Assembly (NCBI GenBank): GCA_965203535.1
Contig: OZ241897.1
Coordinates: forward strand, 744,001-808,000
From: JAJDTT01 sp022827025
Lineage (GTDB): Bacteria; Acidobacteriota; UBA6911; RPQK01; JAJDTT01
Direction: 5' to 3'
Length of the DNA stretch: 64,000 bases
Under the pieces are notes generated by a model. That model saw only the letters and a list, made by a program, of their open reading frames with translations, had not been told where the DNA came from and searched no databases. Positions 35,239 to 43,593 of this stretch are shown one piece after another. A program made the position numbers and the translations under genes. Every line of letters begins with the position of its first letter. Positions within the stretch are counted from its first letter, which is position 1.

Positions 35239-38200
35239 ATGAGAAAAATTGTTCTGCTCGCCGTCCTTTTTCCGATCTGGACAATCCAGACTCATCTCAT
35301 TTTCTCCTCAACCGGGGATATTCTGGGTAGAGTGACAGACCAGACGCAAGGCGTGGTGCCGGGCGTCGCGGTCACCATCAGAAACATGAACACCGGCTTG
35401 ACTCAGACTACCGTTAGCGACGATTCCGGTGGTTATGTTTTTGCCTTGCTCCCCGTAGGAGAGTATGCGGTCACGGGCGAGCTAAGCGGTTTCAAAAGGG
35501 AAACCGTCACCGGGATTGTGCTGCAAGCCGGTCAGCGCGCGCGCGTAGATCTTTCTCTGAGTCTCGGTGAAGTGACTGAGGAAGTGACAGTCGAAGGCAT
35601 GGCTCCACTACTCAAGGCTGATAGCTCCGACTTGGGAGTGGTAGTGGACAACGTCAAGATGAACGAGCTTCCCCTAAACGCTCGCAGCTTTGTACAACTC
35701 AACACTCTGGATGCGGGCACAGCCGAACGCGTTGGAAACCGCAACTCCTTCTACAATCGCTTTGGCGGCAACTTTTCATTTCAGGGATCGCCCGCCGACG
35801 GGAACAATTTCCTTTTGGACAATATTGATGTCCGGGGACAAAACGACACGCGAGTAGCCATGAGGGTGTCGATGGATGCCATCCAGGAGTTCAAGAGTGA
35901 GACAAACGTCTATTCGGCCGAAGGGGGACGGGGTGCAGGGGCTCAAGTGAGAATGGTCACCAAGTCCGGTACCAACGACCTTCACGGTACTATGTTCTTC
36001 TTCCACCGCAATGACAACCTGGACGCTCGAAGTTTCTTCGACCGCGACCCTCTGAACCCTCAGGTGCGGAGCAACCCGCCGGAATTCAGACAGCACCAGT
36101 TCGGGCTCACTGTCGGAGGGCCCATCGCCAAAGCCAAGTCTTTTTTCTTCTTCAGCTACGAAGGCTGGAGGATCGCAAAAGGAACAAGTCAAATTTACAG
36201 TGTTCCGTCTGAGAGCCTGCGCCGCGGGGATTTTTCGCACTTGAGCACGGTCATCTATGATCCGGCGACGACCCGGGAGGACCCGAATAATCCGGGCAGT
36301 TTTATCAGGGATCCTTTTCCAGGGAACATGATTCCCCTGAGTCGTGTTTCCCAAGTCGTAACGAACTCCTTGAACCGATTTTATCCGTCGCCGAACTTGG
36401 ACGGGGAAACCGGTAACCTGCTTGCTTCTCCTTTCTCCACCCGTGACGAGGATCTTTTCACGGGCCGCATCGATCACCATTTCACGGACAACGACCGCTT
36501 CTTTGGTCGTTATTCAGGTGTCTTTGACCGGAGCATCGACCGTACGTTTACAGCCCTTCCTAATTTCTCCGATGATTTCGAAGTTCCAGCCCAAAACCTA
36601 GTCTTGAGTTACACGAAAACGCTGAGCCCCACGTCCGTCAATGAAGTCAAGGTTGGATACACTCGGATGACCCAGTTCTTGCAGGACGTAGAGTTTGACG
36701 AAGGCGTTCTAGCTCAAGTCGGCATCGAAGGTACCAATCCGCTCTTTGACTACAATCCTTGGATTCTGCTGGCCGGCTACAATCGTACCGGCGCCATCCT
36801 GAACGCACCCAACAACAGATCCGAGAACATTTACTCATTTGTAGACAATTTGTCTTTCAAGAAAGGCAGCCACACGCTGGGCTTGGGTGTGGATGTTCGT
36901 CGGATCCAAATCAACGGAGGAATTCAGTCAAACCCATCGGGATTGTTCATCTTTAATAACTTTTACACCAGATTTCCCGGTGATCCCTCCACCGGCCATG
37001 CCTTTGCCGACTTCTTGCTGGGCGCAGTCCAAATCAGTCGTACCAGCACGGGGGACGGGTTTCGACACCATCGAACCTCCCACGTGGGTCTTTACCTGAA
37101 AGACGATTGGAATGCGACTCCCAATCTCACCGTCAACCTGGGGCTTCGTTGGGAGTACTATCAACCCAATATCGAAATCAACAACAAGATAGCCAATCTG
37201 GTTGAGAACCAGTTGATAACGGCCGATCAAGCTGACTCATTCGGTCTACCCCGAGCGCTCTTTCGTCCCGACCACAATAACTTTGCTCCTCGGATCGGCC
37301 TTGCCTATCGCCCCTTTGGGAACAACCGCACCGTAATTCGAGCCGGATACGGCGTTTACTACACACCTCAGACTACTTTTCAAACTATGCTCTTGGGTCT
37401 GAACCCTCCTACGCTGAAGCCATTTCTGTTTGTCGGCGATACGAACTTTCCCAATCTTTCACTGCGAAACGCCTTCCCTGTTGAAGCCGGCGCCTTGAAT
37501 TTCACACCGTGGACGCAGGACCCGGGTTATCGCATCGGCTACAACCAACACTTTTCTCTCAATATTCAGAGAGAGCTGGCCAGAGATCTGATGTTAGAAG
37601 TCGCCTACGTGGGCAACAAGGGGACCAAATTACGTTTGGTCCGCGACATTAACAAACCGGCACCCGGGCCTGGAGCCTTTGGGCCACGAAGACCGCTCCC
37701 TGAGTTCGCGACCATAAACCAGATCGACGACTTTGGAAAATCGATCTATCACGGAATGAAAGTGAATATGGAGAAACGCTTCAGCGATGGACTAGCTTTC
37801 CTCCTTTCTTACAACTGGTCAAAGGTTCTGGACGAGGGTGGGCTCTTGTCCATGGGAGAATCGAATGACGCCTTGCAGCGAGACCCCTTGGATCCAAATG
37901 CCGAAAGGGGACGCTCGATTTTTGACGCGCGTCACCGCTTTGTGTTCAGCTATGTGTATCAGTTGCCGTTCGGTCCCGGTCAATCTCGGGGCGCCGACTT
38001 GACCGGTATTGCGGGTTGGCTCGTGAGTGGATGGCAGTTCAGTGGAATCACGAGCCTTCAGAGTGGAGGTCCGATAAACCTGACTGCCTTGGTAGACTAT
38101 GCCAATACGGGCGGAGGTGCGCGTCCCGACTTGGTGGGTAATCCCCATTCCGGCCCCCGGACACCTGAGGAATGGTTCAACACCAGCGCCTTTGCTGCCC

Positions 38201-38457
38201 CGCAACAATTTACTTATGGGAACACCGGACGGAATATCATGGACGCCCCCGGTATCGCGAATTTCGATATCGCTCTTATGAAGAACACGTACTTTGGTGA
38301 AGATAAGAGATTGGAGTTCCGCGCCGAGTTTTTTAACGCCTTCAACCGGGCTCACTTGGATCCTCCCAATGCCGCCTTCGGGGGGGGGGCGTTTGGTCAG
38401 ATCTTCGGTGCCGGTTTTGGTCGTGAGATCCAGTTCGGCTTGAAATTTTTCTACTAA
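35239..38457 (+). CDS. TonB-dependent receptor, Oar-like, complete
   Basis: A 1072-residue outer-membrane protein. ATG 35239 is preferred over 35212 because the signal peptide begins directly (MRKIVLLAVLFPIWTIQTHL). Residues 25-110 form the carboxypeptidase-regulatory-like domain (GDILGRVTDQTQGVVPGVAV). The plug domain follows (MNELPLNARSFVQLNTLDAG), and then a long barrel with RFFGRYSGVFDRS, NLGLRWEYYQPN and ELARDLMLEVAYVGNKGTKL. The C-terminus (REIQFGLKFFY) ends in an aromatic residue, as expected for BAM-dependent insertion. It is followed by a GWxTD gene and a CocE hydrolase in the same direction, suggesting import linked to extracellular hydrolysis. Ligand unknown. The barrel has no visible defects. 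Confidence 0.95.
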   Translation: MRKIVLLAVLFPIWTIQTHLIFSSTGDILGRVTDQTQGVVPGVAVTIRNMNTGLTQTTVSDDSGGYVFALLPVGEYAVTGELSGFKRETVTGIVLQAGQRARVDLSLSLGEVTEEVTVEGMAPLLKADSSDLGVVVDNVKMNELPLNARSFVQLNTLDAGTAERVGNRNSFYNRFGGNFSFQGSPADGNNFLLDNIDVRGQNDTRVAMRVSMDAIQEFKSETNVYSAEGGRGAGAQVRMVTKSGTNDLHGTMFFFHRNDNLDARSFFDRDPLNPQVRSNPPEFRQHQFGLTVGGPIAKAKSFFFFSYEGWRIAKGTSQIYSVPSESLRRGDFSHLSTVIYDPATTREDPNNPGSFIRDPFPGNMIPLSRVSQVVTNSLNRFYPSPNLDGETGNLLASPFSTRDEDLFTGRIDHHFTDNDRFFGRYSGVFDRSIDRTFTALPNFSDDFEVPAQNLVLSYTKTLSPTSVNEVKVGYTRMTQFLQDVEFDEGVLAQVGIEGTNPLFDYNPWILLAGYNRTGAILNAPNNRSENIYSFVDNLSFKKGSHTLGLGVDVRRIQINGGIQSNPSGLFIFNNFYTRFPGDPSTGHAFADFLLGAVQISRTSTGDGFRHHRTSHVGLYLKDDWNATPNLTVNLGLRWEYYQPNIEINNKIANLVENQLITADQADSFGLPRALFRPDHNNFAPRIGLAYRPFGNNRTVIRAGYGVYYTPQTTFQTMLLGLNPPTLKPFLFVGDTNFPNLSLRNAFPVEAGALNFTPWTQDPGYRIGYNQHFSLNIQRELARDLMLEVAYVGNKGTKLRLVRDINKPAPGPGAFGPRRPLPEFATINQIDDFGKSIYHGMKVNMEKRFSDGLAFLLSYNWSKVLDEGGLLSMGESNDALQRDPLDPNAERGRSIFDARHRFVFSYVYQLPFGPGQSRGADLTGIAGWLVSGWQFSGITSLQSGGPINLTALVDYANTGGGARPDLVGNPHSGPRTPEEWFNTSAFAAPQQFTYGNTGRNIMDAPGIANFDIALMKNTYFGEDKRLEFRAEFFNAFNRAHLDPPNAAFGGGAFGQIFGAGFGREIQFGLKFFY

Positions 38458-38636
38458 TGTAGGGTAGTGTTCAAGGCACGAGAAGGGCCTTGAGTCTCTG
38501 AGTGGAGAAGCCAGGGAAAGTTATCACTAATCGTAGTCCGTGGTCGACTGAAATAGTCCAACTTGTTCTGAGAAAGACGAGGAAGAGATACGCTCCTCTC
38601 CTCGGTTTTGTTCTTACGGCATGGAACTGATTCCGA
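38458..38636. other. Intergenic region between receptor and GWxTD gene
   Basis: Contains a weak hairpin (CAAGGC...GGCCTTG near 38474-38494), possibly an attenuator or partial terminator. The GWxTD gene may have its own promoter here, but none is obvious. Confidence 0.35.
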
Positions 38637-40256
38637 ATGATCAACTGCTCACCACATGCTCCCAGCCTAGCTATCCTCTCATTTTTAACTAAACGAATCA
38701 TTCCGCCTCTCCTCATCTTGCTGACGATATCCGCTCTCGGTCTGCAGGGTCAGTCGGATGATCGTGAGGATTACTACCAGAAGTGGCTTAATCAGGATGT
38801 CGTTTACATCATCACCGAGGGTGAAAGAGGGGTCTTCGAGAAGCTTTCCGCGGCGGAAGAAAAAGACAATTTTATCGAGCAGTTTTGGCTGCGGAGGGAT
38901 TCGGATCCAGCGACCGGCATAAACGAAGTCAAGGAGGAGCATTACCGTCGAATTGCCTACGCCAACGACAATTTCAAGTCTGGAATCGATGGATGGAAAA
39001 CGGACCGGGGTCGCATCTATATCCTTCATGGAGCACCTACCAGCATTGAATCCTTTCCTACCGGAGGCCTCTATCAGCGCCCCATGACGGAAGGAGGGGG
39101 CGCTACGAGTACTTACTCCCGCCAGGTCTGGTACTACCAACACATTCCTGCCATCGGCTCCGGCATCGAGATGGAGTTCGTCGATCCGACCGGGAGTGGA
39201 GAGTACAAACTGGCGCTACGGGAAACCGACAAGGACGCCTTGCTCTACGTCCCCGGGGCGGGTAACACCTATTGGGAGGATCTGGGAAGGGAGACTCGAT
39301 TGGGTCGCATCAGGACCTCTCTGGCGATGAGGCCTCTCGGACTCAAAGGCGATCCTCGCGGTAATCCCGTAGCCAACCCGTTTGTCAAGTTCGAGCAATA
39401 CATGAATTTGACGCGGCCTCGCGTCATCCAGTTCCAAGACTTGAAAACAATAGTCGAGACGGATGTTTACTACGATACTCTACCCTTTCATTTTCGCTAC
39501 GATGTGCTTCGATATTCACCCGACAGGGCCTTGTGTCCGATCACCCTCGAGGTTTCGAACCTTGACCTGACTTATAAGCGCATCCAGGCAAAGACCAAGA
39601 GGGCCACCAGTCACATCTACGGACGAGTAGAAAATCTGGGCCGCCAAGTGGCCTATGAATTCGAGGATGTGATCAGTACCGACTTGCAAGCAGTCAACTC
39701 TGGAAAAGTGCTCTATCAGAGACTCATTCCGCTCGGCTCGGGCAGGTACAAGCTCCATCTTGTCTTAAAAGACCTTGGCAGTGAGAAGATCGGTACGCTG
39801 CAAACTCTTTTGGTCGTCCCCCGTTGGCGAGAAGAACTGTCCTCCAGCACGCTGATCCTTGCTGATAGAATCGTGCCAGCTTCCAGTGAGGAGTCACCTC
39901 CCGACCCTTTCGTCACTACCGATGGATTGAAGGTTTATCCAAATGTCCAGGGAAGTTTTAGGATCAATGACCCCATTGCAGTCTATATGGAAGTCTACGG
40001 CTTTTTGCTCGATCAGAGTTCTTCCTCGCCGAGCGTCGATGTAGCATATGAGATCGAGGATCGACAGACGGCGAGAGTCGTCAAAAAGGGGAATCTCACT
40101 TCCCACTCCCTCGCGTTTTCGAGGGAGAAAATCAGCGTCGCTCGCGTTTGGAGAGGTCTGCAACTCCAACCGGGGCAGTACGCGATGGGAATGAACATCA
40201 AAGACCTGATAGCAGGAACGGTAATTCGCGCTGAGGCCCCTTTCTTAGTTGAGTAA
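38637..40256 (+). CDS. GWxTD domain-containing exported protein
   Basis: A 539-residue protein. The hydrophobic signal segment (IIPPLLILLTISALGLQG) lies at 21-38, after a longer polar leader than in its paralogue, so the true start may be further downstream. GWKTDRGRIYI is at residues 119-129, preceded by NFIEQFWLRRDSDPATGI. The second half is beta-rich and ends VIRAEAPFLVE. It is collinear with the protein at 2607. Situated between an Oar-like receptor and a CocE hydrolase on the same strand. The function of GWxTD proteins is not known; repeated linkage to TBDR, TPR and CRTAC1 genes in this window suggests an envelope role. Confidence 0.9.
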   Translation: MINCSPHAPSLAILSFLTKRIIPPLLILLTISALGLQGQSDDREDYYQKWLNQDVVYIITEGERGVFEKLSAAEEKDNFIEQFWLRRDSDPATGINEVKEEHYRRIAYANDNFKSGIDGWKTDRGRIYILHGAPTSIESFPTGGLYQRPMTEGGGATSTYSRQVWYYQHIPAIGSGIEMEFVDPTGSGEYKLALRETDKDALLYVPGAGNTYWEDLGRETRLGRIRTSLAMRPLGLKGDPRGNPVANPFVKFEQYMNLTRPRVIQFQDLKTIVETDVYYDTLPFHFRYDVLRYSPDRALCPITLEVSNLDLTYKRIQAKTKRATSHIYGRVENLGRQVAYEFEDVISTDLQAVNSGKVLYQRLIPLGSGRYKLHLVLKDLGSEKIGTLQTLLVVPRWREELSSSTLILADRIVPASSEESPPDPFVTTDGLKVYPNVQGSFRINDPIAVYMEVYGFLLDQSSSSPSVDVAYEIEDRQTARVVKKGNLTSHSLAFSREKISVARVWRGLQLQPGQYAMGMNIKDLIAGTVIRAEAPFLVE

Positions 40257-40291
40257 GGACTGTTTCCGTCCTCAGAAAACATCGCTAAAAA

Positions 40292-42166
40292 ATGGTTCAA
40301 ATCATGATCAGACCATTATTCACTCCACTCTTGCTGGCGCTAGTCGCTGTTGCCAACCTTTCTCCGTTGTTGGCTCAGGACGTTCCGTCCAGCACCTGGT
40401 TCGTTCGAAACGATCCCTCTTGGGTCGGCAAGCTGTCGCAGCCCGAACACGAGATCCTGTTCGAGCATGACGTGAAGGTCCCCATGCGCGATGGCATCAA
40501 GCTGTCGGCCAACATTTGGCGTCCCAAGTCGGAGGGGAAATACCCCATCATCTTCGTGTATCTACCCTATGACAACTCCAGGCAGACCATGATCGAGAAG
40601 GCGCGGTACTTTGTGCCGCGCGGTTACGTTTTTGCCGCTATCGACGTCCGCGGAAGGTACGACTCCGAAGGCGAATCCTACTTGTACTGGGATCCCGACT
40701 GGCGGAATGGGAAGTTTGACGGTCAGGACGTTTACGACTGCCACACCTGGCTGGGAGAGCAGCCCTGGTCAAGCGGCAAGATTGGTATGACCGGTGGATC
40801 CTATCTCGGATTCGTGCAGTGGATGGGAGCCCCCTTGGCAAATCGTTATCTGACCACTCTGATCCCATACGTGAGTCCCGACGATCACTATGACAACGTA
40901 TATCCCAATGGAGCCCTCCAACTCTCCAATAGTCTGAACCTGTTGGCCATTCTGGGAAATCTAACCGGTAATAATAACAATGACCTGCGCCTTCACTTCT
41001 GGGACTGGGACAAGTTGTACCGGCACCTGCCCATACGCACCATGGACGAAGCCATGTTCGGGCAGAAAGACATCCTGTGGCAGGACATGATTGATCACCC
41101 CGACAACGATGAGTATTGGCGCTTCAGCGTGGGCGACCGCCCTCGAGCGGGGGAGATGAGTGCCGGAAAATATCCTCAGGTAAGAGTGCCCACGCTCAAC
41201 ATTACCGGCTGGTACGACCAAGTCTCGCAAGCCACAATCAACAACTACCTGGGCATGGTGCACTATGGTCCCCAAGAGCTTCGTGATCAACAACATCTCC
41301 TCGTGGGTCCTTGGAGACATGGAGTCGGTCCCCGAGAGGTGGGGGATCTGGACTACGGGCCGGAAGCGGACGTCGATTTTCTTCCAATCGAGCTGCGCTG
41401 GTACGATTACTGGCTCAAGGGAATCGACAACGGGATGATGGAAGAGCCACCGGTGGACATCTTCGTCATGGGAGAGAACCGCTGGCGTAGCGAGCACGAA
41501 TGGCCCCTGAGCCGTGCCCGGGATACCCAGTATTTCCTGCACAGTGGAGGCCGAGCCAACAGCAGGTTCGGCGATGGCCGCCTTAATACCACCCCTCCCG
41601 AAGATGAGGCCCCGGACAGCTTTGTCTATGACCCGGAAGATCCTGTGCCCACCTATGGGGGAAATGTGAGCATGTATCCCTCCACAGGTGGGCCGAGAGA
41701 TCAGCTAGCGATTCAGAGACGGGACGATGTCTTGGTCTATACGAGTGAGACGCTCAAGAGCGATTTAGAAGTAACGGGACGGATTCTGACCAAGTTGTAC
41801 GCTGCGTCCACTGCCGCGGACACGGACTTTACCGCCAAACTCAACGATGTCCATCCCGACGGCTACACCCAGCTCCTGGCGGAGGGGATCATTCGAGCGC
41901 GATATCGTAATTCCTTTAAGAAACAGGAGCTTCTGATTCCGAGAGAAGTCTATAAGTATACCGTCGACCTATGGTCGGTGAGCCATGTCTTCCGGAAGGG
42001 TCATAAGATCCAACTGGAAATCTCCAGCAGCAACTTTCCCAAGTATGATCGCAATCCCAATACTGGTCACAAGTATGGCGAGGACGCTGAGTTGAAGAAA
42101 GCTACTCAAACCATTCACCACAGCCGGCAGCAGCCATCCAGTATCATTCTCCCCGTGGTGCCTTAG
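40292..42166 (+). CDS. CocE/NonD-family exported hydrolase
   Basis: A 624-residue protein with signal peptide (RPLFTPLLLALVAVANLSPL). The alpha/beta-hydrolase core carries Ser170 in TGGSYLGF, Asp309 in ITGWYDQV and His343 in GPWRHGVG, consistent with the CocE/X-Pro dipeptidyl-peptidase triad. A C-terminal jelly-roll follows (SDLEVTGRILTKLYAASTAA, HKIQLEISSSNFPKYDRNPN). It is a close paralogue of the protein at 12427, with near-identical blocks such as SPDDHYDNVYPNGALQLSNS. It follows the GWxTD gene after 35 bases. Likely cleaves acylated or peptide-like substrates outside the inner membrane; precise specificity unknown. Confidence 0.92.
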   Translation: MVQIMIRPLFTPLLLALVAVANLSPLLAQDVPSSTWFVRNDPSWVGKLSQPEHEILFEHDVKVPMRDGIKLSANIWRPKSEGKYPIIFVYLPYDNSRQTMIEKARYFVPRGYVFAAIDVRGRYDSEGESYLYWDPDWRNGKFDGQDVYDCHTWLGEQPWSSGKIGMTGGSYLGFVQWMGAPLANRYLTTLIPYVSPDDHYDNVYPNGALQLSNSLNLLAILGNLTGNNNNDLRLHFWDWDKLYRHLPIRTMDEAMFGQKDILWQDMIDHPDNDEYWRFSVGDRPRAGEMSAGKYPQVRVPTLNITGWYDQVSQATINNYLGMVHYGPQELRDQQHLLVGPWRHGVGPREVGDLDYGPEADVDFLPIELRWYDYWLKGIDNGMMEEPPVDIFVMGENRWRSEHEWPLSRARDTQYFLHSGGRANSRFGDGRLNTTPPEDEAPDSFVYDPEDPVPTYGGNVSMYPSTGGPRDQLAIQRRDDVLVYTSETLKSDLEVTGRILTKLYAASTAADTDFTAKLNDVHPDGYTQLLAEGIIRARYRNSFKKQELLIPREVYKYTVDLWSVSHVFRKGHKIQLEISSSNFPKYDRNPNTGHKYGEDAELKKATQTIHHSRQQPSSIILPVVP

Positions 42167-42186
42167 GGCTCCGTTTTCGCTGTCGA

Positions 42187-42357
42187 GCCACCGGTGAGTT
42201 GATCAATCAAGGGGTATTGGCAGTAGAGATGGGAGCGGTGGCCGAAGACCTAGGCGCCACCATCCATGCCCATCCCACACTTTCAGAAACCCTCATGGAA
42301 GCTGTCGAAAGCCTTTTTGGCCACGCCACTCATATCTACCGCAAGCCGCTCAGGTAG
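42187..42357 (+). pseudogene. lpd: Dihydrolipoyl dehydrogenase C-terminal fragment
   Basis: A 57-codon remnant reads ATGELINQGVLAVEMGAVAE, then DLGATIHAHPTLSETLMEAV and ESLFGHATHIYRKPLR, ending at TAG 42355-42357. This is the characteristic C-terminus of lipoamide dehydrogenase, including the HAHPTLSE block with the catalytic His-Glu pair. Nothing upstream belongs to the enzyme, since the CocE gene ends 20 bases before. It is a 3' relic of a gene whose remainder was lost, marking the start of a decayed region. Confidence 0.85.
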
Positions 42358-42722
42358 ATACAGAAGGAGCCGACGGCACTTGAGTTTGTTGCAGTTGGAT
42401 CTGGTCTCCAATTGGAACTGAGGTTCTTCAGAACCCTTACCAGATCGGTGTGGGTGAGAAGCTGGAGGTGCAACTCCTACGCCCGGGGGCCAGCCTGTCG
42501 CCAATCAGATCGTGTGCAAGTTACGAACATTACCACCAGCATGACGCACAGGGACACGTCGAAGCGGTTACCACGCGTACCGACTCATATGGAGTCGCCA
42601 CGATTCCATTGAGCGGAGCGGGCCGCTGGTTTGTGCGCACAATCCACATGGTCGAAACGATGTCCGAGCCGTATGTCGACTATGAGTCCAACTGGGCAAC
42701 CCTCACCTTCGAGATTCGGTAG
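42358..42722 (+). pseudogene. DUF4198-type (NikM-like) C-terminal fragment
   Basis: After the lpd stop, the same frame continues as about 120 codons (ALEFVAVGSGSPIGTEVLQN, PYQIGVGEKLEVQLLRPGAS, then TRTDSYGVATIPLSGAGRWF and VRTIHMVE...YESNWATLTFEI) to TAG at 42720-42722. This matches the C-terminal half of DUF4198 proteins, periplasmic proteins often linked to metal uptake. The signal peptide and first half are absent and there is no proper start codon, so it is a fragment. An ATG at 42450 exists but lacks a ribosome site. Confidence 0.75.
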
Positions 42723-42753
42723 TGACCTGCCCAAGGCATCGGAATCCGATTTC

Positions 42754-43593
42754 TCAGTTTCGGATCTGCCCGTCGCCGACGATGCCGAACTTCTCCGTTA
42801 CCAGACTCTCCAGTCCCATCGGACCGTAGGCGTGGAGGCGAGTGGTGCTTATTCCGATCTCGGCACCCAGGCCGAGCTCTTCTCCGTCGGAGAAGCGGGT
42901 GGAGGCATTCACGAGGACTACGGAAGAGTTGATCCGGTTCAAGAACTCCTGTCCCTTGGTCAGGTTCTCGGTGACGATTGCCTCGGTGTGAGAAGAACCG
43001 TACTACTCGTTGTGGGCGATAGCCTCGTCCAGACCGGAAACCACCCGTACTGCCAGAACGAGGTCCAGGAACTCCTCGTGATAGTCGCCTTCGCTGGCCG
43101 GTGTGGTGTCGGGAAGGATTTCCTGGGTCCGGCCGTCGCCCCGCAGCTCCACGCCAGCCCGATCCATGCATTGGGCAAGGGCGGGAAGGAAGCAAGATGC
43201 CACTGCCTCGTGAACGAGGAGATTTTCCATGGCGTTGCAGACGGCGGGCCTGAAGATTTTGGCGTTCTCTGCGATGGAGAGGGCCTTGTCCAGATCGGCC
43301 TCCCGGCCCACACAAATGTTGCAGACTCCCTTGTAGTGCTTGATCACTGGCACGCGGCTTTGTTCGACAACGAATCGGATCAACCCTTCTCCGCCCCTGG
43401 GGATAACGAGATCGATGAACTCCTCCTGTTGGACCAGAATGGAAACGGCCTGCCGGTCGGTGGTGTCCACCAGTTGGCAAGCATCCGAAAGTCCCGCCGG
43501 GGCCAGGGTCCGGGAAACCAGGGCAATGAGCGCCCGGTTCGAATGGATGACCTCTGACCCACCTTTGAGGACCGTGGCGTTACCTGCTTTAAA
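42754..43593 (-). pseudogene. proA: Gamma-glutamyl phosphate reductase, C-terminal part (disrupted)
   Basis: Minus-strand frame encoding the larger C-terminal part of ProA: FKAGNATVLKGGSEVIHSNR, VIPRGGEGLIRFVVEQSRVP, VIKHYKGVCNICVGREADLD (with the catalytic cysteine) and the end INSSVVLVNASTRFSDGEEL through GPMGLESLVTEKFGIVG. A TAG at about 43005 interrupts the frame (AHNE-stop-YGSSHTEAIV) with the same frame resuming after it. The N-terminal part lies beyond an IS1634-type insertion at 45623-45896. ProA makes glutamate semialdehyde in proline synthesis; this copy cannot work, so proline synthesis, if present, needs another locus. Confidence 0.92.
43588..43593. repeat. Target-site duplication of IS1634-type element (left)
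   Basis: TTTAAA here and at 45623-45628 flank the element; joining the flanks restores the ProA sequence CFKAGNAT. Confidence 0.85.
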
